A DNA stretch of 64,000 bases from Dallia pectoralis (GCA_029465975.1 CM055754.1:4835104-4899103), one strand, 5' to 3'. Shown: positions 48,665-61,994, counted from the first letter of the stretch. Numbers and translations: made by a program. Notes: generated by a model not told the origin, from the letters alone.

Positions 48665-51427
48665 AAAGAGGTCACGCTCATGTCCCTGTGATGGGTACAT
48701 ACTCGCGTACACACACAGTGCGACACCGTCTCAGTGTTTCCGTTTCTCCAAATCATCTAAAATCTTGTTTTTTCTTCTTTCTTTTCCTCAAACTCCGCCG
48801 TGTCTCTCTCACCTCCTCTTGCATCCATTCACTCTTGTCACCCATCTGTCTCTCGTGCCTCTCACTTTTTTCCATCATGCCCATCTTTCTCCTTTTCTCC
48901 TCTTCTTCTTTCCCCCTCTCTCCTCCATCTCTCTCTGTTGCTTTCCCGTCTTTCACGGTCCCTGCGGCTCCTGGCTGCGGAGCGCTTGCTCAAGGTCAGC
49001 GTGTGAGCTGCGCTGTGTGGAACCGTTCTCACTAGAGTCTATAACTTAACCACGGGGCAGCATGTCAGGGAAGTTCCACATCTGGAACTATCTAAATCCG
49101 AGAGGAAATAGAAAGCAAAATAGAGAGAAACGACAAAAGAGGAGAGACGGATTGAAAAAATTGTGGCATTACTGTGCCATGAAATGGAGAGATTTATGGA
49201 GACAGGGATGGAGTAAAAATATGAAGTAAGGGAAAGAGTTGATTGAAAAGCGAGAGAAACAGAGAGACACACAGTCGTCAGAGCCATGTGGATTCGGATA
49301 TAATCATGCATTGACTAACAAGCCATTGATAACCTCTGTGTCTTCAGGAATGCATCTCACACTGGAGGGCGTCTGTCTGTGCTCCTGTAGTGCTGCTCAC
49401 TTAGAAGAGCCAGGGTTGTCGGTTCAAATCCCCAGACTACACATACATTTATGTGCAGCATACACGTACATTTATTTATTTAAAACATATATTGTCCTTA
49501 TTATTTCCCACTCATTATTTGCAATAGATAACTTTTTATTTCATTGACCTCGCAAGTCGGTTTTATTGAACGCTCCAACATGGACCCTGTGACAAACAAA
49601 ACGTGAGACTTGTACATTTCTTTGGGTACATTGGCCACTATGTGCCATGCACTTACTGATTCCTGATATTACAGAGTCGTTTATAATACTCTTGGTTGTC
49701 TGCGAATGCAGTGGAATTGGGCTCATTTTCCGATTGTTTATGACGGCTTATGCTACAGTACCAGAGAGATGTAGATGTTGGCGGTCAATGCACTTTTGAT
49801 GACCATCCGTCTGTGTTTCCCAACCTGGCCGTGTCATTGTCTTCGTCTCGTCTGATATTTCCTGTGCTGTAACAACTCCAAGCGAAGACATTCATCTCAG
49901 CAGATTCTCTTCCCGGTAACTACAAAGACAGGAATAGCCTTGCTCTTTTCCCTGCCTTCGTGTGTGTGTGTGTGTGCATGCATGTGCATGTGTTTGTGCG
50001 TGTAGGGAGACAAGAGTGTGTGACCAGAGGCTCTTTACAATATGAATATGTGCATTATGAAATAACCGTTGGCGGGATCAAAGAATGAGCACGTTCACGT
50101 ACACTCACGCACATTTGTCTCCCTCCATGAGAGCATTCCCATTGTAGCGAGACAATGCTGGCTCACTCAGGAATTCAGGAATTCTGCTGTTCGTCCGTAC
50201 GGATCACATCAGAGCAGGCGGAATTCTCAGTTAGTGTGGATCAGGGGTAATTGAGAGTGTGTTTGTGTGTTTTCCGATCCGCACGCTGTCGTCTGTTCCG
50301 CTTCTTATCCGACTGCTTGGAGAATTCACCGGCCAGCAACCAGCATTACGCTTCCAGGTGCCCGACACGCGAAACACAAGTTGCTAGAGTGTGACAAGAC
50401 AAAACAGGTCCTCGGGTCTAGTTAACTAGAGAACCCTGAGTGAGGTGCCCCTTACAGATGGAGCGAGGACCCTTTTTCTCTTGGCTCCGTCACTACGCTG
50501 CTTTCCGTAAAGACTACTTCTCACCCTCCTCATTTACTTCCTCCCCGCTTGTTTGACTTACTCTCACTGTCTCTTTCCTCGCTTTTCTCTCATATCTGTT
50601 TCAAACTTCCTATTTTGGTCTTTTCTCCCCCCCCCCCTCTCTCTGGCTCTTCCTTCCATTTTCTCTATTTTTTTTACTGTTTTTATTCTCTTCGTTCTAC
50701 CTCTTTTTGTCTTTATTCTCTCTTTGTCTCTGTCTCCGTGTCAGTGACCCCTTGTTGTAATTGAGATTCGTCTAAATCGACACTAACGGCTTTCCTGAAA
50801 TCCCTGCTTACTGATTGGTTGCTGCTCCCAGGCTGCAGGAAGTTCAGAGCTTCTACTAAACACCCAGAGACATAGTTACCATAGAGACAAAGATAAGCCC
50901 CCCGCCACCATGTCATCACAGCTGCCTATTTTCATCTCTTTCTCCCTCTCTCTGTTTCCTACCTGTCTGTTATCTCCTTTATAGTTGAAATAAACCATTT
51001 TATTCCTTCCAGCCTTACGAGAATATATCACAAGTTCGATTTCCCCCCACTTCTTACTATTTTTTTCCTCCGCCTTCTTTTATCTACTCACAAAAGTAAA
51101 AATCGGGACTATCAACAGTGTGCCTGTGGTTTTAGCCAAGTGAACGAAAACCCAGCAGAGGCAAGTCGAGTCTTTCACTGCAAAAACTCTGCCTGTGATA
51201 TATCTCTCCAGTTTGGTCCACGGCTTTGTCTACAAACTTCCTGTTCTGTTCTCCAGAGAGTACGAAGGGTTAACGGTCAAGAGGTCAAGGAGGTTAAGAG
51301 ACATTGACCTCCGAATCGGTGTGTCGCTGTGTGTGCGTCTGTGAGCACTTTATTTCAGGCCGACGTGGTGTTTGTGTCTCTAAAACAGTGCTGGCACGTT
51401 GTTAATTGATTTCAGGGGGATTGTGTC
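48665..51427. other. Non-genic stretch
   Basis: No gene recognised. Pyrimidine-rich 48770-48960 and 50530-50740, purine-rich 49080-49270, a GT tract at 49962-49976 and a C run near 50628-50637. 49385-49440 has a tRNA B-box-like 'ggttcaaatcccc' (see rejected items). Confidence 0.5.
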
Positions 51428-51794
51428 TCCCTCTCCCTCTCTCTCTCCCTCCCTCTCTCTCTCTCTCTGTCTCTCCCTCTCTCTCTCCCTCTCTCTCTCC
51501 CCTCTCTCTCTCCCTCTCTCTCTCCCTCTCTCTCCCTCTCTCTCTCCCTCTCTCTCTCCCTCTCTCTCCCCTCTCTCTCTCCCTCTCTCTCTCCCTCTCT
51601 CTCTCTCCCCTCTCTCTCCCCTCTCTCTCTCCCTCTCTCTCTCCCTCTCTCTCTCTCCCTCTCTCTCTCCCCTCTCTCTCCCTCTCTCTCTCCCTCTCTC
51701 TCTCCCTCTCTCTCTCCCTCTCTCTCTCCCTCTCTCTCTCCCTCTCTCTCTCTCTCCCTCTCTCTCTCCCTCTCTCTCTCCCTCTCTCTCTCCC

Positions 51795-51828
<34 letters not shown>

Positions 51829-51858
51829 CCCCTCTCCCTCCCTCTCCCTCCCTCTCCC

Positions 51859-51897
<39 letters not shown>
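51428..51897. repeat. 470-bp (CT)n/(CCCTCT)n homopyrimidine tract
   Basis: Apart from one G near 51468, the + strand is pyrimidine only, made of 'tctctctccc' units. It is a homopurine-homopyrimidine tract with mirror symmetry and so has triplex (H-DNA) potential. The Ser/Leu/Pro frames through it are artefacts. Confidence 0.95.
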
Positions 51898-51902
<5 letters not shown>

Positions 51903-52789
51903 ATATTCTTCTAATTCTTTCTCTCCTTTTGTCCCCCTCTGGCTTTAACTGGAGGTACAGTAGGCGGTGTTGTCATTCTGACTGCTTCCTGTTGACGTTG
52001 TCTTATCAGGGTGACGGCCCCCTGGCAGGAAAGCTGTCAAGAACTGTTGTGTGTGTGTGTGTGTGTGTGTGTATGGCACATCTGACTTAGTCAACCGTTA
52101 GATCGGGTGACAAGCAGTATCTGTCCGTCCCACATCTGCTTCTCCAAATTCCCTCTCGTTTGACTTTCCTCACCGTCTCAGTGTTCCTGTCAGTCCTCTC
52201 GTCTCAGTTCCCTCACTGTGGTTGTCAGGGAATTTCCCCCCCGTTCAAACGCTTATAATCCACTACCTTGGCAACTGAAAACGGGGGCCATTGTGGCTCT
52301 GATATGGTTGTCAGTCGCATCCCGCTCCATTCAAGAGAGATTGGGAGGGAGCGCGACTGCGAGCCGTACCGCGAGGACACTACATCCTGCGGCGGTGTTT
52401 TTGTGACCGCCCGCCAGGTGAGAATGGTTGCCCTCGACTCATTCGTTTATTTCCGTAGAACACACAGTTTTCGTCAAACTTAAGTTGACAGACATGTTCC
52501 CTCGCCATTTGTCCCGGTGACCCGTGTGGCTCGTGAACGTCCCTTATCGCCAAACCGCCTCCTCAACCGGAAATAAGGGAAGAGAAGGTGTGTGTGTGTG
52601 TGTGTGTGTGTGCGTGTGTTTTTTGTTTGTTTTTCACGCACGTGCGCCAGGAGGTTAAACCCGTCAATTCAAAAAGAAATATCAGTCCCTTTCAGTGTTC
52701 CTCGGCTCTGTCCCACCCTGATTGTGTGTGTTCTTTTTCCATGGATTCACTACCCTGATTGTCTACTGAAACAGCTAGGCAGACGCTAT

Positions 52790-52829
<40 letters not shown>

Positions 52830-53096
52830 TTCCCGCCAGCTCGTCTGAAGGACTCCGGAGGATCAAGTCATTCCCATCCCGGTCCGGAGCAGGCAGCCCA
52901 TCATCGGTGTCATATTTCACCGGTGCCGCTTTCATTTGGGCTCTGTCACCTAGGCGACAGCTCCGGCGAGGAGTGGATAAACAACTCTATTTAACCGTCC
53001 TCTCCTCCCTGGTCCCGCCCCGGCGTGCAGGGAGGCGGAGGGGAACGGACTGAGTTAGAGCGCGCCTGTGGGAGATGGCGGATTGGATGAACAGCC
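51898..53096. other. Non-genic stretch
   Basis: GT tracts at 52048-52072 and 52589-52616, CA tract at 52792-52826. 52330-52420 is CpG-rich and ends in a donor-like 'cgccag|gtgaga', but no acceptor or domain supports an exon. Confidence 0.45.
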
Positions 53097-53232
53097 ACTC
53101 ACACACATGCACACACACACACACACACATACTTACCCACACACACACATGCACACATACACACACACACATACGCACACACACACAGACACACACACAC
53201 ATGCGCGCACACACAAACACACACACACACAC
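53097..53232. repeat. CA-rich microsatellite
   Basis: (CA)n with 'catgcac', 'catacgc' and 'cagacac' interruptions over 135 bp. Frames of His-Thr repeats are artefacts. Confidence 0.95.
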
Positions 53233-54739
53233 CACCGCATCCATCCATCACCAGGCCCACCCGTGTCACCATGCTTCCCTGTTCCATACATCCCTGCAGA
53301 GGCATCCAGTGCACTTTTATCCCATGCGTCGTTTCACAGCAACGACCTATTGATCTGACACTCTGTGAAGTTTCTGAGGACGTATGGTTTTACCTAGCCG
53401 CACGCCAGGTTCTGTTATTCATCCCTAGACGGGAATACCCTGCTCTCGGCGTCATCAAAGCAGCCCGGCAGCTCTTTCTCACCTTGCAACAGTATAGCAC
53501 AGGCACGTCCGCAACACACACTGTGTAGAACACAGACACACACTCACACTTCAAAGCCCAGTACATGGGCCTTCAACATACATAACACACACGAGGGCAG
53601 TTGAGCGGCCCTCCCCTCTTCTGTAAAACACTCCCACACTGTTTGCTTCCTCTTCCTACAACGCCTTTTCATCTACCACTGTGTCTCGGTGCGGCACTCT
53701 CCGCGCCTCTCCGACTGCTCTCAGCTCAACGAGCTCCGTCTGGATGAGGGCTTGGGGTGCTAGTAGGCATACTTCAAACAGACTTGAGCCCTTGCCTGAG
53801 CCCCGTTGATGGGCTAATCACCAGTCGGAGAAGGCCCTGGGAGTGGTCCTAGATGCGAGCCAGCCTGCCCAACTCGACATGTAGCACGGAGTAACGTTAT
53901 GACATCGGCTCCGATCGAACTCCTTACTCTGTTCTTTCGTCCTCTCGTTTATTCGTTCGTTCTTCCTTTGTTTTATTTTCCCCTCACTCTCCTTTATGCG
54001 ATTTCCGTCCTCAGGGTTTATTTTAAGGGGAAAGACAATGAGTCTAAGCTCCTTTTGTCTCAAGAAGGGACGGTAAGCAGGCCTTGTTTACAATACTTTG
54101 CCATTGAAAACTAGAGTCGATTGAATCCTTGTTGCTAGGCTGCTAGGGCAGGCTGTCCGATGATGATGATGATGATGTTTAATTGGTCAGAGTGAGTCAG
54201 CGAATACTAAGATGCTGGTGGGTCATGAGAAGAACTGAAGTGCCCTAGAGTCATAATCCTTTAAAACATCTTTCGTACAGTTCAGAACATCATTACAAAG
54301 AAGACAATTCATGTTGAGCAATCGCAAACAGTTTGGTATTTAAATATATATTAGATATATATATTAACTTATCCTATAAATTTGGTTGGTAATGTATAGA
54401 AATAATTGTAATTTCTAGATGAAATTAGGAAGTGTAATGATGGTAGAGTAATTACATTAATACACTTCACTGGACACTGGACAGTCATTTAAAAAATTAT
54501 CTTTCATGACTATCTACAGATGGTTAACAAACGGTATTCGAATCTTTCCATCTAACAATACAATGCCTTTTAAAGTGCTTCTTGAACAGTTTGTTCTGTC
54601 AGTGATTTAGAAGTTCATACATTCATGCGTTAAATTTCATTATTTTAATCGATCATACTCAACACTATTTGCTCGACTGTAGGTTGTGGTCAGGTTGAAG
54701 ATATTGTCCATTTATTTATTGATTCATTTCCTCCCTATT
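53233..54739. other. Non-genic stretch
   Basis: No gene recognised. A short (GAT)n run lies at 54161-54177. 54240-54740 is AT-rich. Confidence 0.5.
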
Positions 54740-55135
54740 CCAACAAACCCAACAGTCTCTGGCAATGAGAAACATCCCCACAACATGGTGCTGCCACCAT
54801 ATTGCTTCCCAGTAAGGGATAGTGTTCTTAGAGGAATGTGATGTTGGGTCGGCACCAAACAATGTTTGCATTTGAGCCACGACATTTTATTTTAAAACAG
54901 AATCCTGAGTGTTTTTTTGGACGGACATCCAATTGGATTCATGGAGTGTTTTCTTGAGTAGTTGCTTGTTTCTGGTCAACATATCACACAGAGCAGATTT
55001 GTGGAATGCTCGGAGTATTGTTATTGACATTGTTTTCGCATGCACACTTTGACCGGTGTAGGCTAAAAACACATGTAGTACTCTCAAGTTGGCCATTGGC
55101 CTTTTTGTAGGCTTTTTTTGTAGCTAGTCATTCTC
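54740..55135 (-). mobile_element. Probable Tc1-like transposon fragment
   Basis: 'ccccacaacatggtgctgcc' followed by 'accatattgcttcccagta' and 'ggatagtgttctta' parallels 'catgatgctgccaccaccag' and 'ggcttcactgtgggtatgg' at 28457-28495. That is a conserved part of Tc1-like transposase genes read on the opposite strand. The fragment is old, and no frame of useful length survives. Confidence 0.5.
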
Positions 55136-57435
55136 GACCTGTGCTTCAGCCTGTATGTGCGTCTATTAATTGTTCGACGTCTTTGCAGTTCAGGCAGCGT
55201 CGTTTCCCTGGAGAAGGCGTTGCAACTCACAGAGCAGTCCTGGTGGCCTACATTGATCCAGCGGGTCTAAGCTGCTGCCTTTGGTGCAGAATTTCCTGCT
55301 CCAGCTGGCTGGAGGAAGACCTGTTCAGATCCTGGAAGCAAACATTGACAGGGCAATGTTGCAGAATCTTGGGAATGACAAGATGGAACGCTTGGGAATG
55401 CTTTGGTGAAACGGATTGACTGCGTTGTTTGTAGGGCAGAACAAGGTCTGGGAGATTTAACGGGGCCAGGTGGTCGAGTGCTTTGCGGGTCAAAGGGAGG
55501 ATTCCGTAATCAATTCATCAGGATCTCTGGGAGCAAGTAGAGTTTACAGGTGGCATGCTGCCTGGACTTGCTCAGGGTCAGGGGTCAGGCCGCTGGAGGG
55601 CACAACCCCGGGTTCAGCAGTGTTACCGCGGGTGTGCCTGCTTTTATTCCAGCCGGGCACAAACGCCCGAGGCGCAGCTACCCGCTGTTTGAGCACTCGA
55701 GCTGAGGAAAAAGCCGACGCACCCCGTGATTATTTGAAAGCTCCGCACTCGGGCGGTGGGAGTGGGAAGGGATCGTGCACGCGTGGGCGCCGGGGGCATT
55801 CACGGTTCAGACGACGGCGGCTGTGTGGGCGATGGGTGTGATGTGGAGATCTGCGCACGTGTCTGTGGGGGAGAGCCACATGAAGGGGTTAATTTGGGTT
55901 AAGCAGGAACGATCACTCTTCAGAGGGTTAACGTACGGGGATAGGCAACGCCAGGGGCCACAGCATTCAGCCGGCAGTGACCGGGGCCGCTTAAAATATA
56001 TCCTTTGTTTTAATAGGGTGATATACCATTCAATTCTGCTAGAGGGATGACTCCCTGTGGTCTAATGGATGATGTACGTTTCAGCGAGATGACGAACGGG
56101 CGACCGTTTTCCTCCGGGTGTTTTTCTGCAGGTCTTTTTTCCGTGCGCCCGTCCGTGCCACCTTTCTGTTTCACATATCTCCTTGCTCCGCGGCCCTCTC
56201 GTTCTCTAACCACACCCCTCTCCTTTCCCGCGTGCTGTGATCGTGCTCGGACTCGGCCGTCCCGCCAGCTAGCGCGCGGAGGCTAATGTGATTCGAGACG
56301 TAGCCATGTTTTGCGATGGAGCTGATTAGCGGCTGAATGTTTTTGCGGGCTAACGGTGACCCGAGCTGTCTCTGTTTGTTGCTCGGCTGACAGGGATAAA
56401 CTGCCATGACACAGAATACCCAGTGATGTGTTCCCTGTTATTTACTGTGTGCAAAAGTCGCCGCAGGGAGGGACCCCAGCAAGCTCAGGTTAATGTGCTT
56501 TGCACTTGAGGAGTTAAAGTCATAGAAATAGCATGTATAGAAAGGGGACAGAGGCTCCTCAAAGGGAAAACCTCTATGTATGGATGGGAGGTTTTTAATG
56601 AGAGCTGGCAAATTATCCGGCCACGTCTACAGCCGACCGGTACAGTGATATCCCCTGACCGTAGTGTTGGCGCACAACAGTAATGCTGAACACACACACA
56701 CACACTCACGATCAATCTGTAGTTTTCATTTTTTGTATGTGTGATTTGAACCCTTGTGGTCATTAGCTGCGGCAGCGGGTGGAGATTGAGAGGAAGTAAG
56801 GAAGTGCACCTTGATAACTCACTAGTGCATGCTGCTCTCATGCTGAAATACTTTGCTGACTCAAACCCGCTCTGCTCTCTGTATCCTGTCCAGATCTTTC
56901 CCCAACTCTCTCTCTTCCTCCACCCTGTTTCTGCCACTTCACCTCCCTACGCCCATCTCTTTTCCTAACTCTCTCACTCCCCCTTCTCTCTTTCTTCCTC
57001 CACCCCTCTCCATCACTCCACTTCCCTCCCTACCTCCCTCTCTTTCTGACTCTCTAACTCCACATTTCTCTCTTTTCCACCACCCCCTTTGTCACTCCAC
57101 CTCCATACCTCCACCTCTTTCTCCCAAGATACAGAGCCAGAAATATAAACAAGGTGCCTGTTATGCAAGTCGAGTTTTCTTCCACTCCAGATAATGGTCG
57201 TGTTTTTACTGCTGAGTAATTCCTTGAGAGATTTGCCCGTACTCCTGGGCCCTGTGTCATGGCTTTTAAATTGGGTATTGAATAAATGTGCTCTCTAGTT
57301 TTCTACATACAAGGAACATGAGGCAAAATGTTTTTGGTGTGTATGTATGGACAATGTAATTAGAGAGAACTAGAGGCTGTGAAAAGTTCCTGTCTCAACT
57401 CCAATCCTTGTGTATCAGGCATTAGACAGAAGCAG
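55136..57435. other. Non-genic stretch
   Basis: No gene recognised. 55200-55570 carries short opposed frames (81-123 codons) and a 'gccaggtggtcgagtgcttt' motif that may derive from a dispersed repeat. 56900-57125 is pyrimidine-rich. A short CA tract lies at 56692-56705. Confidence 0.4.
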
Positions 57436-57490
57436 ATGTGTGTGTGGGTGTGGATGTGTGTGTGCGCGCGTGCGCGCGCGTGTGTGTGTC
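57436..57490. repeat. GT/GC microsatellite
   Basis: (GT)n with 'gcgcgcgtgcgcgcgcg'. A second (CG)n run lies at 57886-57900. Confidence 0.9.
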
Positions 57491-57639
57491 TAGGCAGAGT
57501 CGAGTCTGCGCGAGTACACACACCTGTCCTCTTCTCCGCTCGTCTTCCTCTCGTCTCATCCTCTCGTCTCATCCTCTACAGCCTCTAATCAAAGCGGATG
57601 ATGACACCGTACGCAGTAATTAACGACACAATGTCTAAT

Positions 57640-59065
57640 CAACGCCGGGCTAACTCCTGAGCCCAGCACCACATTGGACCCAACGCGTCCTCACCTGGTA
57701 CCGTCCTCCCAATCAGCTTCCTCGACATCTGCCTCTGACCCCTCCCCCCAGCCCCCATCATGATCCAGCGCTAATCCTCGCAAAGATGTTTTCTCCCTGT
57801 CTCTCAGGGTCACAGTGGGAGGGGAAGAACTCTTGTGTGTTTTTCTTTGGCCCCATTGAAATCTTGCACGCTAGTAAATTCCACACGCGCGCGCGCGCAC
57901 ACGCTTTCTCTTTACGGCTCAGTCTCGGCGGAACCGGCAATTCAAACCGAGCGCGGAAGACAGCGCTGCCCCGGTATCGCCAGCTGGATGCGCGCTCAAA
58001 TAAACGAACGCGAACGACCGGTTGAGGAGATTTCCGTCTCTTTCTCTCTTCCTCTCTCGCCGGCATTAAAGTAATGCGTCGTAACTTGTCTTGAGGGTTT
58101 CGAACTGGCAGTGTCAGCATCGCTCCGGTTGAACGGAGAGACTGAATATGAATTGACTGTCAGAACGCAGAGCATGTACAGTCACGGGCGCTCTATTGAA
58201 GGCCGTCCGAAGGACCGCATTTGTCTCGGGTCGGATGAACGTACTGGGGAAGGGAATTTATTCATTCTGAAACCCGGAAGCTCCGCCTTCGTAGCGCCAA
58301 CGTACAATTGAAGGCATCGTAGTCACGGAGACCGTATTTTCCTGGAAGGTCTTTAGTCTGGAACGGCCTTTAGGGTTCCTTTGGAAGAATCTGAAACAAT
58401 CCAGTTAAACAGATCAAGCATAGATTCATGAATTGTCACATACAACGTCCACTTCTACTTCCAAAGTGATTCTCGACGTCTTTCCTCTGAAAGAAATGAC
58501 CCACGTCCCTTGTGTATAATGCCCGGTTCTCCGTCAACAGAGACCACCCCAGTACCGGGGTCGACCAGAACCACAGTGCTCTACAGAGAGCCGTTGTGCT
58601 CGGAGGACCGGGCCTCCCTCACGTTCCGATTCATTAGTGCGACTTTCCATGGAGTCTATATGTCTGTGGATCCAGCCTAACCACGTTTAACTCCCAAGCG
58701 GACGCTCGGTTACACGGCTGATTCAATCTGCGCTCCTCCGGGGGACGGGGGGGGGAGCAAACGCTCCGCGTGTGCTAATAACACGAGGTGCCACGCGGGC
58801 GACGTATTCTCCGGACGGATCTGCTTCCCGGGATGCGAGCGTGAACACAATGCGGCGTTATCCTCGTCACTCCTGTGGGGCGACGACCTGGGGTTCGCGT
58901 CCTGCCGCAGTCGTCCACGCCGACTCGCCGATCAAGAGGAAGGAAGAAGGCGATGCGGGTCGGCGATCTCCGACTACATCCAGCGGTTGAGCGGTTGCCA
59001 TTCCCAGAGCTGGGATCGTCCACAACCATCCATCTGTCCCGCAGAGACGAAGAGTACTACTCATC
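57640..59065. other. CpG-rich stretch without recognised gene
   Basis: Many CpG dinucleotides, with dense parts at 57880-58020 and 58740-59000. Short frames overlap on both strands (60-120 codons) and none has a domain. It could be a CpG island of a gene whose exons are not recognisable, or GC-rich intergenic DNA. Confidence 0.35.
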
Positions 59066-59069
59066 TCAT

Positions 59070-59322
59070 TAAAGCGCTAACTTAATAGCTAACTTAATAG
59101 CTAACTTAATAGCTAACTTAAAGCGCTAACTTAATAGCTAACTTAAAGCGCTAACTTAAAGCGCTAACTTAATAGCTAACTTAATAGCTAACTTAATAGC
59201 TAACTTCATAGCTAACTTAATAGCTAACTTAATAGCTAACTTAATAGCTAACTTAATAACTAACTTAATAGCTAACTTAATAGCTAACTTAATAGCTAAC
59301 TTAATAGCTAACTTAATAGCTA
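59070..59322. repeat. 12-bp minisatellite
   Basis: The unit is 'agctaacttaat' (12 bp), about 21 copies, with a 14-bp variant carrying 'aaagcgct' in place of 'aatagct' clustered in the first third. The variants are not randomly placed, which suggests that expansion went mainly toward the 3' side. Confidence 0.95.
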
Positions 59323-61115
59323 CACTGTTCGGCTTTACCCACTCATTTGCCTGCCTACAGACGGCGTCGCTCCGTTACTGTACGCTGTTAAATGTGTACG
59401 TAAACTGTACATTTGGGCGTATTTCCATCCACTGTTTCGGACGAGGGCAGGTAAAGGAGCTGCCGATCACATTGCATTGCATTTTAGCCCTGATTTTTCT
59501 CCGCTGGCAATTCCGTCTGACATGCAATCTTTGATTATGTCCTTGTCTCCAACAGCTGGCCTGCGAGAGAGTTGAAGTTTGTGATGTTCGAACTGAATTT
59601 TGCCTAGATTCTTCTGGTTATTCTGGTTGTTCACCCGGGGAGGGAGCCAGTTACCTGGACCTCAAACCAAAACCAAAATGTACAACCGCAATCCTGCTCG
59701 TGTCGATAGCTCTCTATTTGAACCGGGTCGTGTTCGTCAGAGTTCTAGCCGAGCAGTGGTGAGATTGCCTTTTTATAATTGTTCACATTGCAGATTGCCT
59801 CTTTAACAAACTCTTCTCAAGCTTGGATGGTTTTCCCTATTTCCACGGCAACCGCAGTGCACTGGCATTTACACGTAGATGACAAGTGCGTAAATGTGGG
59901 ATTGTTTCTGGGAGAATGAGCGCGTCTGTGTATGTGTGTGTGTACGAATGCGTGTATGTGCGCAGGTGTGTGTGTGTGTTTCTGCACACCCTAGCGTTAG
60001 TGTGTCTGTATATTAAAACGATAAAGACATTGCCCGGAGCCTTTCCCATCCTGTCGTACTGCGGTCAGTGACCTTCTGCTAAATGTCACAGACGTACCCA
60101 CAATGCCCAGGGTCCCATACCCGCCGCCTGCCTTCCCCGTTCCAAATGACCGCATCATTCACGTCTCTCGTCCCCGTGGTGAACGCCGGGACACATTATG
60201 CCCTAATCACTCTGTGGTGCACGAACAAGGGACCGGGGCTTGCGCGGAAGTAGGGCACCGTGGAGGCAAATAGGGCATCGTTTGGGCCACAGTCTGCATG
60301 TTCAGGACCGTGTTGTTACTGATGTGAGGCGAGGGAGGGAGGTATTTGTTCCTGTGCTGGTCGGATGGATGCAGCCCTGGGTGACGAGAGGGGGGACGGC
60401 CTGGTAGCAAAACGGGAGGACAAGAACACCTTCACCTGTGGTCTTACAGAAGGGGAGATGGAGCGAGGTACCCAGAGAGAAAAGGAGTGAGTGAAAGAAA
60501 GAGAGAGTGAGAGAGAGAGAGAGGAAGTGATTCAAAAGAAGTTGGCTAACATATCAGAGGCGTAAAGCAAATGTGAAGCGATCCCTCTGAGAAATCTATC
60601 AAAGAGATTAGACTGCTGAGTGTTAAGCTGCTACTTCTCCGAACCATTCAAGACTACTAATACAACACGCACGTGCACACACACACGCACACGCATACAC
60701 ACACACACGCGGGAGAGATAGAGAGCGCGAGGGAGAGAATGCATAAAAGACAGCAACGAGTGCAGTTTTCCGGACGTCGCCGGTTGAGTGATGTCGTTAC
60801 TGCAGTGGCTGTGTGAGACAGACAGCGCTCTGACCGCACGTGCGCGTGTGTGTGTGTGTGCGCCAGCATGTGTGTGTGATGAAGATGAATGCCTGCCGTC
60901 CCGTGGGGTTCATGGGTGAAGGAATTAACACGGGTTGTCACTTGCTGCCCTGCCGCCTCCCGTTGCCCTGGCAACAGACGCCTCCATGTCACCGTTGCGA
61001 AGAAGAGAGTGAGTGAATGAGAGGGCGAGAGAGGGAGGGAGCGAGGAGAGCGAGAGAGGAAGGGAGACAAAGAGATAAAGAGGGAGCGAGCGGCTGCCTG
61101 GCGGAGGACACGGGT
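59323..61115. other. Non-genic stretch
   Basis: No gene recognised. GT-rich at 59930-59980, GA-rich at 60478-60530, CA at 60672-60712. 60920-61090 is purine-rich and leads into the next array. Confidence 0.5.
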
Positions 61116-61635
61116 ACAAAAAGGGGGAGCGGGGTACAAAAAGGGGGAGAGGGGTACAAAAAGGGGGAGAGGGGTGCAAAAAGGGGGAGAGGGGTACGGA
61201 TAGGGGGAGAGGGGTACAGATAGTGGGAGAGGGGTACGGATAGGGGGAGAGGGGTACGGATAGGGGGAGAGGGGTACGGATAGGAGGACACGGGTACGGA
61301 TGGGGGAGAGGGGTACATATAGGGGGAGAGGGGTACGGATAGGGGGAGAGGGGTACGGATAGGGGGAGAGGGGTACGGATAGGGGGAGAGGGGTACGGAT
61401 AGGGGGAGAGGGGTACGGATAGGAGGACACGGGTACGGATGGGGGAGAGGGGTACATATAGGGGGAGAGGGGTGAGGATAGGGGGAGAGGGGTGAGGATA
61501 GGGGGAGAGGGGTACAAATAGGGGGAGAGGGGTACGGATAGGGGAGAGGGGTACGGATAGGAGGACACGGGTACGGATGGGGGAGAGGGGTACATATAGG
61601 GGGAGAGGGGTGAGGATAGGGGGAGATAGGGGGTA
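61116..61635. repeat. G-rich 20-bp minisatellite, about 26 units
   Basis: The unit is 'gagaggggtacggatagggg' (20 bp). At the 5' end the variant is 'gtacaaaaagggggagagg'. A block that includes 'aggaggacacgggtacgga' recurs at about 61281, 61422 and 61559, showing duplication of blocks of about 140 bp. G runs of 4-5 recur at short spacing on the + strand, so G-quadruplexes are possible. The 342-codon minus-strand Pro/Ser/Tyr frame is an artefact. Confidence 0.95.
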
Positions 61636-61994
61636 CTATAGACTAGTGAGGATTTAAATACTTGCAGCAGCAAAACAGAGACCATTCATTGACCCAGGTG
61701 TGGCAGAGGGATGGGTGTGTCTGTGTGTCCCTACGTGTTACAGCTGATTGATACTAACCCTGTTTGTCAACTCCAGGGAACTCTTCAGCATCACCGCGCT
61801 ACAAGCATGTCTGTATGGGAGAGGGAGAGAGAGGGAGGGGGAGGAAGAGGGAGGGAGGGAGGGAGGGGAGAGAGAAAAGACAGGGAATGCTTGTGCGAGT
61901 GGGAGTGGAAAAGAGAGGGGGGTAGTGGGAGTGGTGAGATGAAATCAGCAGTGATGACAATATTGTTGATGAATGGGAGCTTCTGGGTTAGCCG

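Noticed and set aside
49360..49445. Possible tRNA or tRNA-derived SINE ('ggttcaaatcccc' B-box-like)
   Set aside because: No convincing A box or cloverleaf can be drawn upstream, and there is no second copy in the window. It may be a decayed SINE head, but support is too weak.
52218..52420. Possible coding exon ending in a donor-like 'cgccag|gtgaga'
   Set aside because: No clear acceptor, no domain, and two frames are equally open.
60657..61685. 342-codon Pro/Ser/Tyr-rich minus-strand frame
   Set aside because: Mostly a 20-bp G-rich minisatellite; the remainder is CA-rich and purine-rich sequence.
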